Origin: SB15 sp964639245
Lineage (GTDB): Bacteria > Chloroflexota > Anaerolineae > Aggregatilineales > J027
Direction: 5' to 3'
Assembly: GCA_964639245.1 (NCBI GenBank)
Contig: CAZXCU010000003.1
Coordinates: 319,603 to 383,602, forward strand
DNA length: 64,000 nt
The notes under the pieces were generated by a model. The model searched no databases. It worked only from the letters and a program-made list of their open reading frames with translations, and had not been told where the DNA came from. Of this stretch, positions 1-8,393 are shown piece after piece. How positions within the stretch are numbered: the first letter of the stretch is position 1; each line of letters opens with the position of its first letter. The position numbers and the translations under genes are program-made.

Positions 1-42
1 ATTGATGAAACCACCCGTGTCAAATCCAACGGGCATAAATAA
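1..42 (+). CDS. Possible 3' end of a gene cut by the window edge
   Basis: Frame 1 is open from the first base to a TAA at 40-42, giving only 13 residues ending in SNGHK. It is followed at once by a small GGGGC/GCCCC hairpin (48-62) that could be a weak terminator. No family can be recognised from so little sequence, so this is only a guess that a plus-strand gene ends here. Confidence 0.2.
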   Translation: MDETTRVKSNGHK

Positions 43-65
43 GCACAGGGGCGCACTGCCCCTTC

Positions 66-692
66 CTATATCAAATCGTCCCATGTGCGTTTACGAATAA
101 TTTCCAATGCTTCGCTTGACCAGCCCATCTGTTCCCGTAGAAAAGTTCCCGGTAACGTCACACGGATTTTCTCATGAAGCGCTTGGTTATATTCATCTTT
201 ATCGGTGAAATCGCGGTCTGATGAGATAAGAAAATCAACCTGTGCCTGCATAGCAATCAAAGCAACATGTACATCCTTGGGGTCACGGATTAAATATTTA
301 TGTAATTTAATTTCATCATCGGATGGTACAGGGATTTTCTCAGCGTTGAGCGACTCGATAAATTTATCAAATTCCAACGTTTTATCGGGAAAAAGTGCAA
401 TCACTGCATTTCTTGCTTCTTCAATGATCTTTGCACTTATGGACAAATCAATTAAAAACCAAACGATTGCGGACAGCATGGATGCTGTCCCTACAAGAAA
501 TGCACCCGTAGGGACGGGATATATCCCGTCCGCTAAAGTTGGATTCATTTAAGGTCTAATTGCCTTGTCCATTAGCACCAATTGATAATCATCGGAAACC
601 GCATGGCGTAGAACTTCATAAGCAAAACGAGGCCAGTTTGTACCTGCAAACAAAACATTTGCATCTACAAGAACACGAAGTCTATTTGCCAT
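66..692 (-). pseudogene. PIN-domain toxin split by a MITE insertion
   Basis: The toxin starts at ATG 692, overlapping the antitoxin stop by 11 nt. It reads MANRLRVLVDANVLFAG, the first conserved PIN aspartate being the D of LVDAN, and runs to YQLVL at about 573. A 132-bp element (440-571) then interrupts it. The remainder (SAKIIEEARN to WDDLI, stop at 66) carries the later acidic residues of a PIN nuclease, RDPKDVHV and SSDRDF. Removing the element plus one copy of the 3-bp target duplication rejoins the halves in frame as YQLVLSAKIIEEA, so the parent gene was intact until insertion. PIN toxins are Mg-dependent RNases. The reading frame that starts inside the element is a chimera and unlikely to fold as a nuclease. 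Confidence 0.88.
440..571 (+). mobile_element. MITE copy 1, 132 bp, TTA target duplication
   Basis: A short non-coding element bounded by TGGACAA and TTGTCCA terminal inverted repeats. The imperfect inverted repeat continues inwards for about 16 bases. It is flanked by direct TTA repeats at 437-439 and 572-574. Internally it has smaller hairpins built on GTAGGGAC/GTCCCTAC. It has no transposase, so it would need to be moved in trans. Three-base TNA duplications are known for some IS5-family (IS1031-group) elements, but assignment to that family is inference. Copies 2 (11003-11134), 3 (53266-53403) and a degraded copy 4 (from 6345) are in this window. Confidence 0.88.
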
Positions 693-996
693 TGCTGGCA
701 TGGTACATTTTTTCGCGGATAGCTTCGATATGCGCTTCGAGCATTTCTTCGTCTAATTCCTGCTGCTGGACTTTTTCGCCAATCGCTTTTGCCGCGCTTT
801 CAAATTGCGCCACTCGTGTAGCGTGGTTTTCCATCATCTGCTCATAATCGCCTATCGACAGCATAACCATGATAGGCAGGCCATCTTTTTCCACGATAAA
901 ATGTTCTCTTCCACTATAGATACGCCGAATCAATTCAGCAAGGTCACGATGCACTTTGGTGGCTGGAATAGTCACTGGCTGCGATTTTAGAGACAT
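682..996 (-). CDS. Phd/YefM-type antitoxin
   Basis: A 104-residue protein with the Phd/YefM N-terminal fold: VTIPATKVHRDLAELIRR, then IVEKDGLPIMVML, the usual DNA-binding dimer region. A charged helical C-terminal tail (residues 65-100) would bind and neutralise the toxin. The start at 996 has a GGAGAAAG ribosome-binding site. The stop overlaps the start of the PIN toxin by 11 nt, indicating translational coupling. The promoter and a 20-bp palindrome lie directly upstream, as expected for autoregulation. The antitoxin is intact although its toxin is broken by a MITE, so the module is now a probable orphan repressor. Confidence 0.85.
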   Translation of the reverse strand: MSLKSQPVTIPATKVHRDLAELIRRIYSGREHFIVEKDGLPIMVMLSIGDYEQMMENHATRVAQFESAAKAIGEKVQQQELDEEMLEAHIEAIREKMYHASNGK

Positions 997-1010
997 GCTT
1001 TCTCCGTATC

Positions 1011-1030
1011 AATACGAATCGATTCGTATT
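1011..1030. promoter_or_regulatory. Perfect 20-bp palindromic operator of the Phd/PIN operon
   Basis: AATACGAATCGATTCGTATT is a perfect palindrome placed between the -10 box (1032-1037) and the antitoxin ribosome-binding site, covering the expected transcription start. Phd/YefM antitoxins typically bind such palindromes to repress their own operon. That this is the operator is inferred from position and symmetry. Confidence 0.75.
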
Positions 1031-1031
1031 T

Positions 1032-1060
1032 ATTATAACGTTTTGGTATTTATATCACAA
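1032..1060 (-). promoter_or_regulatory. Promoter of the Phd/PIN operon
   Basis: On the minus strand TTGTGA (1055-1060) is followed after exactly 17 bases by TATAAT (1032-1037), a good sigma70-type promoter. It ends one base before the palindromic operator and 36 bases before the antitoxin start. Confidence 0.75.
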
Positions 1061-1090
1061 CAGTTTTTTAGTTATATAAATTTGCGGAGA

Positions 1091-2794
1091 TTATTCTAAG
1101 CGCGTCGCAAGTAGCCACAAACGCCCATCCCCATTGATAAATACGATTTTTTGCCCATCTGCCGAGACTTCCCAATCGCCATTGGCAACCGTGAAGGGTT
1201 GGCTGGCGGGGTCGGTCAGGTAGCGCAGTTCCCGCGAAATCAGATGGTAGTACCCGAGGACATGCGTTTCTCCGGCAGCAGGATTAAACGGGAGAAAATA
1301 CACACTGTGACTGTCCCGCCAGCGCCAATCGCCAAAAAAGGGAAGTTTTTCCGCCGCTGCCCCTTCGCGGGTTTCAAGGGTATAGAGGCCATTCTGGGCG
1401 GGGTCGGGCTGCTGCACCAGATAAAACAGGAGGCGGCCTCCACCGGGCGCAACGGTGACTTCGCGCAGCCATTCCCACGATCCCAGTGTGAAAAAAGTAT
1501 CGGTGGTGGTGTCAAAAATGGTCAGCGTGACGGGGGTTTGCTGCAAAATCGGACTGACAATCAGCACCCGTGATCCATCTAACCACCGCGCATACCCGCC
1601 CAACTGCGACCAGATTTTGCGCGGGTTTTGCCCATCCACGTCCGCCACCCAGAATTCAACGGTGGGATAGTCCTCATTCGGCACAAACGCAAATTCCGAT
1701 GTGTCCCACAACACGCGGCTGTTATTGGCACTCAGGGAAGGAATCGCCCCGTTAGAATTGATGTAAGTCGTTTCTCCGGTGGTGAGATTTTGAATCTGTC
1801 CCGGCAGCATCCCGTACAGACCATCGGCGGAAAAAATTGGCGGTGGGGCGGAGTCTATCGGGGTGGGGGCATCGCTGGCGGAAAGAGTGTATGCAAAAAT
1901 GCTGGCACGTTGCCCCGCAATTCCGTCTATCGTGTACAACAGGTTGCCATCTGTGGGATGCCAGAAGGGATTCGCGCAGCACATCTCGCTGTTCAACTGG
2001 CGCAGCGTCCATTGGCTGTTCAGAGGCAAATTTCCCAAATCGCGGGCAAGAGTCGGCATTTCGGGTGGACGTTCCTCCCACGAAAGAGGCCACGCGCTGG
2101 CGTAATTGTTCAGCACATCTCCCCAGAAATTGACCACCGGTTGGTCGGCAAGTTGTGTCCATTGGCGCGGATTATAAATATCCTGCTGAAAAATCGGGTT
2201 GGTGAACGGCCCGATGCTGGCGAGGGTTTGCCATGGCGCTTCCATGAACAACACCGGATTATACGCCGTTTTAAAATCGGGGGAGCGGACTTCAAAATGC
2301 AGGTGCGGGCGGGAAGTACATTTGCCCTGCGGTTCGCCCGAATAGGCGATAATTTCTCCCTGCTGCACGGGCTGACCCACAACAACGCTTGGTTTTTGCA
2401 GGAGATGTCCATACAGCGTCACCAGCCCTAAATCCCGATGAATCACGATGAGGTTGTGCGGGTCAGACCCGAAGCCGGGGTCATCAACGGCATGAATTTC
2501 ACCATTGGCAACCGCTAAAACGGGGGTGCCACAGGCGGTATAAAAATCAATGCCAAAGTGCATCCCCTGTCCGGCGCGATACCACTGATGCCCGAAATTA
2601 TAGGCATCTACGGTGTTCCCGAAAAATTGACCCACCAACCACGTATTCACGCCGGGCGGGTCGGCAAAGGGCAAGCGCATCGGGCGGTTGGTCTGGGCAT
2701 GGGTTGCGGGTTGCGGGGGGAAAAGCAGCAGCATCGCCAGCCATCCCCATACCATAACCAATGTTCCTCGCTGTAAACTTTTACCTTTGTTCAC
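1091..2794 (-). CDS. Secreted M23 (LytM-type) peptidase with C-terminal beta-propeller
   Basis: A 567-residue exported protein. Residues 10-33 form a signal peptide ending THAQ. The M23 metallopeptidase domain (about 70-170) has the zinc motif HFGID (H79, D83), the conserved GxPV and VxxxH(R/G)...YGH segments and the HLHFEV motif (H164, H166), so it looks catalytically complete. M23 enzymes cleave peptidoglycan cross-bridges or, when inactive, regulate amidases. The rest (about 250-567) has repeated W/F-S-DG strands typical of TolB/WD40-like propellers, perhaps for ligand or wall binding. It is transcribed away from fbp. The start has a hydrophobic leader and is preferred over internal Met codons. 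Confidence 0.85.
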   Translation of the reverse strand: MNKGKSLQRGTLVMVWGWLAMLLLFPPQPATHAQTNRPMRLPFADPPGVNTWLVGQFFGNTVDAYNFGHQWYRAGQGMHFGIDFYTACGTPVLAVANGEIHAVDDPGFGSDPHNLIVIHRDLGLVTLYGHLLQKPSVVVGQPVQQGEIIAYSGEPQGKCTSRPHLHFEVRSPDFKTAYNPVLFMEAPWQTLASIGPFTNPIFQQDIYNPRQWTQLADQPVVNFWGDVLNNYASAWPLSWEERPPEMPTLARDLGNLPLNSQWTLRQLNSEMCCANPFWHPTDGNLLYTIDGIAGQRASIFAYTLSASDAPTPIDSAPPPIFSADGLYGMLPGQIQNLTTGETTYINSNGAIPSLSANNSRVLWDTSEFAFVPNEDYPTVEFWVADVDGQNPRKIWSQLGGYARWLDGSRVLIVSPILQQTPVTLTIFDTTTDTFFTLGSWEWLREVTVAPGGGRLLFYLVQQPDPAQNGLYTLETREGAAAEKLPFFGDWRWRDSHSVYFLPFNPAAGETHVLGYYHLISRELRYLTDPASQPFTVANGDWEVSADGQKIVFINGDGRLWLLATRLE

Positions 2795-2893
2795 CCAACC
2801 CCACCCATGTTATTTTTAACCTACAAATTATAATCTTGGCGCGGCTGTAAACCAATGGCACAGGTTTTTCACCAAAAATTCACCCTGTGTTGG

Positions 2894-2922
2894 TTGCGTG
2901 GCGTTCGCGCCCCTCTTATAAT
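2894..2922 (+). promoter_or_regulatory. Probable sigma70 promoter of fbp
   Basis: TTGCGT (2894-2899), a 17-base spacer and a consensus TATAAT (2917-2922) lie 50 bases upstream of the fbp start. The -35 box is weak (TTG only). Confidence 0.55.
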
Positions 2923-2972
2923 CCTGTCAAAATGCACAAAAAACCCTCATCTTAAGAAATGGATGACTCCTT

Positions 2973-4028
2973 ATGGCAACCTTCATGACGATTGAACGAC
3001 ATATTTTGGAGCAGCAAAAAAATTTCCCGGAAGCGTCCGGTTCGCTCACCCAGTTGTTATATGACATGGCGCTAGCAAGCAAAATTATTGCCCGCGAAAC
3101 CACCCGCGCCGGACTCGTGAGCGAAATTCTGGGGGAAGTGGGGCAGTCGATCAATCCTACGGGTGATTATCAATATAAACTAGATGTTTTTGCCCATGAT
3201 GTGATTTTTAAAATGAATGACCACACCGGGCGCGTGTGTGTGATGGCCTCCGAAGAATTTGCCGATATTATCCCCATCCCCGAAAAATTTGACGCGGGGA
3301 ATTACGTGTTAATTTTTGACCCGTTGGATGGCTCAAGCAATATTGATGTGAATGTCAGTGTGGGGACAATTTTTAGTATCTTCCGCAAATTAGAAGATGA
3401 TGGACAGCGCGGCACACTGGCGGATTGTTTGCAACCGGGACACAAATTGGTGGCGGCGGGTTATACGGTCTATGGGTCAAGCACGATGATGGTTTACAGC
3501 ACCGGACATGGGGTGCATGGGTTTACACTTGACCCCAGCGTCGGTGAATTTTTATTGAGTCATCCGAACATTCAAATTCCGCAAAAACCCGCTTACTACA
3601 GCGTCAACCACAGCTATGAGGAATCGTGGACTCCCGGTGTAAAACACTATGTGCGCTGGCTGCGGGGGGCCGATGGCGACGATAGCCCCGATTTATCCCT
3701 GCGGTATATTGGCTCGCTGGTGTCCGATTTTCACCGCAATTTGCTGCGCGGCGGGGTGTATGTCTATCCCGGTAATTTAAAAGACCCGGATGGCAAACTC
3801 CGGCTGCTCTATGAAACTGCCCCCTTGGGATTCATTGCACAGCAGGCGGGTGGGTATGCGTCGGATGGCTATGGCAGCATCTTGGACATCATGCCGCACC
3901 GTCTTCACCAGCGCACCCCCCTGTTCATTGGCAATCAATTTCTGGTGGAAAAAGCCGAAGCCTTCATCCGCACACACGACCAAGAATGGATTGATGCGTA
4001 TTTGCCACGCCGTGAGGGGAAAACATAA
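2973..4028 (+). CDS. fbp: Fructose-1,6-bisphosphatase class I
   Basis: A 351-residue cytosolic enzyme hydrolysing fructose 1,6-bisphosphate to fructose 6-phosphate in gluconeogenesis. The class I signature is clear: N-terminal TIERHIL, the region around GDYQYKLDVFA, the metal-binding MASEE (91-95) and FDPLDGSSNIDVNVSVGTIF (DPLDGSSN at 116-123), and the substrate-binding YVYPG and GKLRLLYE motifs. The length is normal for the family. Start ATG 2973 is used, with MTIERH four codons later as an alternative. It is monocistronic behind its own promoter and is convergent with the next gene. Residues for AMP inhibition were not checked. Confidence 0.97.
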   Translation: MATFMTIERHILEQQKNFPEASGSLTQLLYDMALASKIIARETTRAGLVSEILGEVGQSINPTGDYQYKLDVFAHDVIFKMNDHTGRVCVMASEEFADIIPIPEKFDAGNYVLIFDPLDGSSNIDVNVSVGTIFSIFRKLEDDGQRGTLADCLQPGHKLVAAGYTVYGSSTMMVYSTGHGVHGFTLDPSVGEFLLSHPNIQIPQKPAYYSVNHSYEESWTPGVKHYVRWLRGADGDDSPDLSLRYIGSLVSDFHRNLLRGGVYVYPGNLKDPDGKLRLLYETAPLGFIAQQAGGYASDGYGSILDIMPHRLHQRTPLFIGNQFLVEKAEAFIRTHDQEWIDAYLPRREGKT

Positions 4029-4125
4029 GAGACGGTCTGAAGATTATCTAACCGGGGGGGAATCGGGGCATGTCCGTCAATTTTCGGGAAAAAGATTTCC
4101 CTTGTCCCCGCCCCCATGCCATCCC
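4029..4125. repeat. Dispersed repeat, copy A
   Basis: The stretch beginning GAGACGGTCTGAAGATTATC and including AATCGGGGCATGT resembles a stretch at 22276-22372 over about 95 bases, with several mismatches and small gaps. It fills the gap downstream of fbp. Nature unknown. Confidence 0.5.
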
Positions 4126-4142
4126 CAATATTTTTGGGGATG
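4120..4142. terminator. Perfect hairpin between convergent genes
   Basis: CATCCCCAA and TTGGGGATG form a perfect 9-bp stem with a 5-base loop between the convergent fbp and metallo-beta-lactamase-fold genes. There is no good T-tract on either side, so its function as a terminator is uncertain. Confidence 0.35.
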
Positions 4143-4194
4143 GTCAAAAGGATATTTCATTCACAGCCCTTGCTTAGCGCCAGAATGAAAGGTT

Positions 4195-5145
4195 CTAGTA
4201 CGCGGCAGGAATCCAGCGCCATTCATCGGTGTTCCCGGTTGGGACAACATACCCCAAGCCGGGGAAGGGGAAGTGATAGCCAAACACCTGTAATTTTTCG
4301 CTAGCCGCCCGACCCAAAAGCGCTGTGCGGGTATCAATGGCTTGTACGGGGTCGCCATCAAAGCCAAATGCCCAATCGGGATGCTGCAAGGCGCTGTAGG
4401 GGTTAATCACCGAGTCCACCACCGCCAGCAAATTATTCCCATTTGAGCTAATCAGGAAAGACATATGACCGGGGGTATGTCCGGGTGTGGCAAGTGCCTG
4501 CACACCGGGGATCACTTCGTCCTCAGTATTGAAGAACACCACCTGTTCAGCATCCAACGCGGGTTGCAATTTCGCCACCGAATCTCCCACTGCTTCGGCA
4601 GGCCCCACCTGCATAAAATCAAATTCTGGTTGGGGATAATACACCATCGCATTCGGATAGGTCAGCACGCCATTGCTGCTCAGGCCGTTGATATGGTCAG
4701 GGTGCAGATGGGACATGATGACCCCGGTCACCGCATCCGGTGTGATTCCCAGCGATTCTAAGGTGACAGCCAGTTTGCCCACCCCTGCCCCGTTGCCTGT
4801 ATCAAACAGGAAAATACCATCGGGGGTTTCCAACACCAGATTCAGCACGGTCACGCTGACGTTGCCATCGGGTTGAAGCAGGTACAGCTCATCAAAAAAT
4901 TGATTGACGGCATCGGCTTCGGCGTTGGCACCGAAAAACGTCGCCGGAAACGCAAACGCCGCGTCACTAATCACGGTTAATCTAAAATCACCGAGCGCAA
5001 AGCGGAAAAATGCGGCAACCGATTGGTCTGTCGGTGAAATTTGCGCCCACGAAATGCCGTTGGGCAGACGCAGCAAGCCTAAGCCAGCGGCACCCATCCC
5101 GAAACCTTTTAACAATGTCCGACGTGAAATTTTAAGTTGTGACAT
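4195..5145 (-). CDS. Tat-exported metallo-beta-lactamase-fold hydrolase
   Basis: A 316-residue protein with a twin-arginine signal (SRRTLLKGF at 7-15, then a hydrophobic stretch), so it is exported folded. The MBL fold has the zinc-binding HLHPDH motif (146-151), the ATPGHTPGH motif, the DSVINP metal-bridging Asp and a late GYHFPFPG histidine. This is the complete ligand set of the lactonase/glyoxalase-II branch. The substrate is unknown; lactonase, phosphodiesterase or other esterase activity is possible. It starts at 5145 and is convergent with fbp, with no co-transcribed neighbour evident. Confidence 0.85.
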   Translation of the reverse strand: MSQLKISRRTLLKGFGMGAAGLGLLRLPNGISWAQISPTDQSVAAFFRFALGDFRLTVISDAAFAFPATFFGANAEADAVNQFFDELYLLQPDGNVSVTVLNLVLETPDGIFLFDTGNGAGVGKLAVTLESLGITPDAVTGVIMSHLHPDHINGLSSNGVLTYPNAMVYYPQPEFDFMQVGPAEAVGDSVAKLQPALDAEQVVFFNTEDEVIPGVQALATPGHTPGHMSFLISSNGNNLLAVVDSVINPYSALQHPDWAFGFDGDPVQAIDTRTALLGRAASEKLQVFGYHFPFPGLGYVVPTGNTDEWRWIPAAY

Positions 5146-5216
5146 GAGGCTTCCTCAAAGTTAGTTGGACAATTAGAAGATACCATCTTCCACGCCAATC
5201 TTACCTACCCGAAAGT

Positions 5217-5993
5217 TTAGGTTTTTCGATAGCCCCTAAAATAATCAATCACCAAGTTTTTCGGGTAAACTTGCTCGTTTGCATTGGGAAACTCATAAAT
5301 ATTGAGCATGAATTGCATGGGATAAGCAGGCGATTGGTGAATCGTTCGCCGTCGGATGTTATCCACATAAAAATCGATATGCGTCGGAGTCCAATCAATC
5401 GCAAAAATGTGAAATTCGGTGGGGTCTAGTCCCAATTCATCGCGGTAAATTTCATCTTTGAGGGTGGCATCTGCCCATGGATGCACTCCGTAGCGCACTT
5501 CGGATGGATGGCTGCCAAAAATCTCAAAAATCAAAATTTCCCCTGATTCCTGCGGGATTTCCTCAAAGCCAATCATCCACAATGCGACCATGTTATCCGG
5601 GGATTGGATGGCTTTGATGCGTGTTTCAAAATAGCCATAGTGCGGGGTATAGAGGCGCTGGGTGGGGTGTTCCTCCCGCACCACACAGGCTTTATTAAAC
5701 CGATGCTGCCCTACTGAACTCCCCAACGCGCCCGCGAATATCCCTGTTTGAAGCGAAGAACACTTCAATTCGCCATCCCATTCAGGACACCATGGCGCTT
5801 GGTCAGCCTCAATTTGCAATACCAGCGCACTTTCTTCAAAGGTATACCGCGCTTGGGAGAGCGCCCGTGAACTCCATTGGGGTAAATAGTAGGGAAGCCA
5901 GTGATTTGTGTTCAGACGGCCTTCCTCAAATTCATCCTGAAATTCGAGCGTGTAGCCGCTTTTTTCGAGTGGATTAGGAGGGAAATCGTACAT
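5217..5993 (-). CDS. Glycoside hydrolase family 16-like protein with altered active site
   Basis: A 258-residue protein without a signal peptide. It has GH16 jelly-roll features: YTLEFQDEFEEG at the N-terminus, the HYGYFETRIK strand (118-127), GEILIFEIFG (151-160), and IDWTPTHIDFYVDNIRRRT. In GH16 enzymes the catalytic motif is E-x-D-x-x-E. Here it reads E152-I-L154-I-F-E157: the nucleophile and acid/base glutamates are kept but the helper aspartate is leucine. It may be a weak enzyme, a different specificity or a binding protein. Lack of a leader suggests a cytosolic role or an unrecognised export route. Next upstream gene is an orphan HicB. Confidence 0.7.
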   Translation of the reverse strand: MYDFPPNPLEKSGYTLEFQDEFEEGRLNTNHWLPYYLPQWSSRALSQARYTFEESALVLQIEADQAPWCPEWDGELKCSSLQTGIFAGALGSSVGQHRFNKACVVREEHPTQRLYTPHYGYFETRIKAIQSPDNMVALWMIGFEEIPQESGEILIFEIFGSHPSEVRYGVHPWADATLKDEIYRDELGLDPTEFHIFAIDWTPTHIDFYVDNIRRRTIHQSPAYPMQFMLNIYEFPNANEQVYPKNLVIDYFRGYRKT

Positions 5994-6067
5994 AAATGAG
6001 AATATCCAAATCTCAAAACGTTTTCTTACGATGATGTAAATACCTTATCTGCTGGTTTTAGAGGCAT

Positions 6068-6301
6068 TTACCCGTGAATTTTTATCCCGGATGGCATAGG
6101 AATTTCACGTCCGCGTGCCAGGGATGCTTCAATCCATAACTGTTTTGCATCCTCAATCATCGGCAAAATTTCATCCCATTCATCTACCTCAGTCATGCAG
6201 CCGGGTAGCTCCTTAATCTGAACGAACCACGCGCCATCATCGGGGATAATTTCAATCGTATACGGTAAATTGAGATAGTCTTCAATTGTTTTCGGTGTCA
6301 T
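6068..6301 (-). CDS. Orphan HicB-like antitoxin
   Basis: A 77-residue protein starting MTPKTIEDYLNLPYTIEI at 6301. The longer frame to 6340 runs towards a MITE remnant and is not needed. It has the partial RNase H fold of HicB: a YTIEIIPDDGAWFVQIKELPGCMTEVDEWDE core followed by an IEDAKQLWIEASL helix. No C-terminal DNA-binding domain and no adjacent HicA are visible, so it is an orphan. It is clearly related to the HicB at 56506-56733 (same LPY-IE-IPD, GCMT and AKLLWLE/AKQLWIE segments). A degraded MITE copy begins 41 bases upstream, which may have accompanied loss of a partner. Confidence 0.75.
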   Translation of the reverse strand: MTPKTIEDYLNLPYTIEIIPDDGAWFVQIKELPGCMTEVDEWDEILPMIEDAKQLWIEASLARGREIPMPSGIKIHG

Positions 6302-6344
6302 TGTCCGTTTCCTCAATGCTGTTTTCAGGAAAAATTTCATCTAA

Positions 6345-6430
6345 TGGACATCTCAATTAAAACCCAAATTATTGCGGACAGCATGTATGCTGTCCCTACC
6401 AGAAATACACCCGTAGGGACGGGATATTGG
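6345..6430 (+). mobile_element. Degraded MITE copy 4
   Basis: TAA then TGGACATCTCAATTAAAACC and the internal GCGGACAGCAT...CCGTAGGGACGGGATA match the left and middle of the 132-bp MITE, with several substitutions. The right end and its terminal repeat are missing, so the copy is truncated or decayed. Confidence 0.75.
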
Positions 6431-6490
6431 ATTGTTCCGAAGTTTGCGGCGTAGTTTATCACGTTTGTAAACACCTACTCGGAAGTTAAA

Positions 6491-6513
6491 CCCTGCACAA
6501 TCATTGTGCAGGG
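6491..6513 (-). terminator. Hairpin terminator of the NHL-repeat gene
   Basis: CCCTGCACAA and TTGTGCAGGG form a perfect 10-bp stem with a 3-base loop just downstream of the NHL gene stop (6524). On the minus strand it is followed by TTTAACTT, a poor T-tract. Confidence 0.55.
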
Positions 6514-6523
6514 CAAGCCGATT

Positions 6524-7777
6524 CTAGCCTTCCCATTCAGGACATTCAACCAGCAACACACGGTTATTGCCCGTATCGCTGATGAAAAACCGTCCATCCG
6601 GTGCAACCGCAATCCCCTGTGGGCCGTTGAGATTTTCGGCGGAAGGTGCGCCACTGTTGCTTGTGCCATCATTATTAAAAACGCTTCGGGTCAAATCGCG
6701 GGCTTGTCCGTAGACTCCATCGGCGGTGGTGTCGCCGTCATTACGGAAGTACAACACCCGATGATGCAAGGTATCCGCGATATACAACCCACCCAGCGGC
6801 CCAATGCCAATCGATTTGGGGTGTGATAAATTATCCGCGCTGGCTGTACCAACCCCGCCCGAACCGTCATTGCTTTCGGCATTTTTGGTGAAATCGCCAA
6901 ACTGCCCGTAGACTCGGTCAGCGCTGGTATTGCCATCGTTGGCAAAATACAAAATGCGATTGTTGTCTCGGTCAGCCACGTATAATCCGCCCTCTGCATC
7001 TACCGCTAAGCCGCGTGGAAAGTTCAAACTGTCTGCGCTGGGGGTAAAGATTTTGCCTGTGCCATCATTGTTGCGGACTGCGCTGGCAAAATTGCCCCTT
7101 TGTCCATAAACTCTATCGGCAGTGGTGTCCCCATCATTCGCAAAATACAGCACCCGATGATTAGAGGAATCGCTGACAAATAACCCGTCTTGGCTGTCTA
7201 CCGCGAGTCCTAAAATGTATGTGCCTAAATTGGTGGCGCTGGGTTCGCCATACGTCACTGTACCATCGTTATTCGCCATATTAGTCGCAAAATTCCCGTA
7301 CTGCCCATAAATTCTATCGGCGGTGGTATTGCCGTCATTGGCAAAATACAACACGCGGTGGTTGTCACGGTCTGCGATGAATAATCCGCCGGTGCTGTCC
7401 AGCGCAACCGCCGTGGGCATATTCAAATTATCGGCGGAAGGTGCGCCGGAATTGCCACTGCCATTGTTGTTGGCAATATGGCTGGTAAAACTGCCATGCT
7501 GCCCATAAACCCGTGAGGCTTCTTTCGCCCCGATATTGGCAAAATACAGCACCCGATGATTGTCACGGTCTGCCACGTAAAAACCACCTGTCGCATCAAT
7601 CGCAATACTCAGGGGATAGCTGAAACTGTTGGCGGTGGCTTCTCCCCCCGCGTTAATTGCCCCACTGGTGAAATCAGGTTGACCATACACCGACAGGGCA
7701 GTATAGGCATGAACGGGTGAAAATGGCAGCGCTGCCAACACGACAATCAAAAGCACCACTTTGATTTTATGAAACAT
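6524..7777 (-). CDS. Secreted NHL-repeat beta-propeller
   Basis: A 417-residue protein starting MFHKIKVV at 7777, chosen because it gives a normal signal peptide (cleavage near VHAYTA). The mature part is about six near-identical repeats of about 63 residues, each with a GLAVD-GGLYVADRDNHRVLYF segment and an ADRVYGQ-F-NNDGT spacer. This is the NHL signature of a six-bladed propeller. Such proteins are extracytoplasmic scaffolds or ligand binders, and no catalytic residues can be assigned. The repeats are also similar at DNA level, suggesting recent internal amplification. Divergent from the STAS-like gene at 7914. Confidence 0.85.
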   Translation of the reverse strand: MFHKIKVVLLIVVLAALPFSPVHAYTALSVYGQPDFTSGAINAGGEATANSFSYPLSIAIDATGGFYVADRDNHRVLYFANIGAKEASRVYGQHGSFTSHIANNNGSGNSGAPSADNLNMPTAVALDSTGGLFIADRDNHRVLYFANDGNTTADRIYGQYGNFATNMANNDGTVTYGEPSATNLGTYILGLAVDSQDGLFVSDSSNHRVLYFANDGDTTADRVYGQRGNFASAVRNNDGTGKIFTPSADSLNFPRGLAVDAEGGLYVADRDNNRILYFANDGNTSADRVYGQFGDFTKNAESNDGSGGVGTASADNLSHPKSIGIGPLGGLYIADTLHHRVLYFRNDGDTTADGVYGQARDLTRSVFNNDGTSNSGAPSAENLNGPQGIAVAPDGRFFISDTGNNRVLLVECPEWEG

Positions 7778-7913
7778 CTTAAAACCTTTCCGTTGGATGT
7801 GTTTCATTCTAGTCAAACTGAAATTTTGAGCAACACGACAAGAAGCCATCAAAATGAAACGATTTACTCTTCTAGTAAGACAAACACATACCGCTTGATG
7901 AAATGAGGTTGGT

Positions 7914-8321
7914 ATGCCCCATAAAATTTCATGGTATCTCGAACCGCGAGTTATGATGATTCAGTATTCAGGCAAAGTAAGTTTACTGGAAATTCAACAG
8001 GTGTATGAGGAATCGCGGGGGATGATGGTCGACTGCACCGAACGAGTCTATACCTTACTGGATATGACCTCTATGCTGACGATGCCGATGGATATACGCG
8101 GATTTCGGAATTTATTTTCCGTCAAACTCCTGCCTATACAAGGCGCGGCGTTGATGTATGGTCATCACCCGATTTTTGATATTATCCATAAAGCGGTCAT
8201 TCGCTTGACCCCTATCCCGATTTATTGTGTGGCGAATCTGGAAGAAGCGCTGGTGTGGCTACGAACGCATGATGCAGCCCTAGGGTGGTGGTTAGACCCT
8301 CATGGAGATGACAATCATTAA
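7914..8321 (+). CDS. STAS/SpoIIAA-like domain protein
   Basis: A 135-residue single-domain protein. The pattern (IQYSGKVSLLEIQQVYEE; VYTLLDMTSMLTMP; GAALMYGHHPIFDIIHKAV; NLEEALVWLRTH) alternates strands and helices like a STAS or SpoIIAA-like domain with the C-terminal VANLEEALVWL helix typical of that group. It resembles the protein at 35425-35838. Neither has an evident kinase or phosphatase partner nearby. Function unknown; a signalling or binding role is inferred from fold only. Confidence 0.5.
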   Translation: MPHKISWYLEPRVMMIQYSGKVSLLEIQQVYEESRGMMVDCTERVYTLLDMTSMLTMPMDIRGFRNLFSVKLLPIQGAALMYGHHPIFDIIHKAVIRLTPIPIYCVANLEEALVWLRTHDAALGWWLDPHGDDNH

Positions 8322-8393
8322 ATCCACCTTAACAACATGAAGCTCCTATGGGGTATGTTTTCGGTCATATTTACCCTATACCTGAAACGTATG

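Noticed and set aside
66..548. 160-residue open frame as a real gene
   Set aside because: Its first 38 or so residues are translated from the MITE; the true gene is the split PIN toxin 66-692.
1628..2431. 267-residue open frame opposite the M23 peptidase
   Set aside because: Shadow frame of a clear peptidase gene; no motif.
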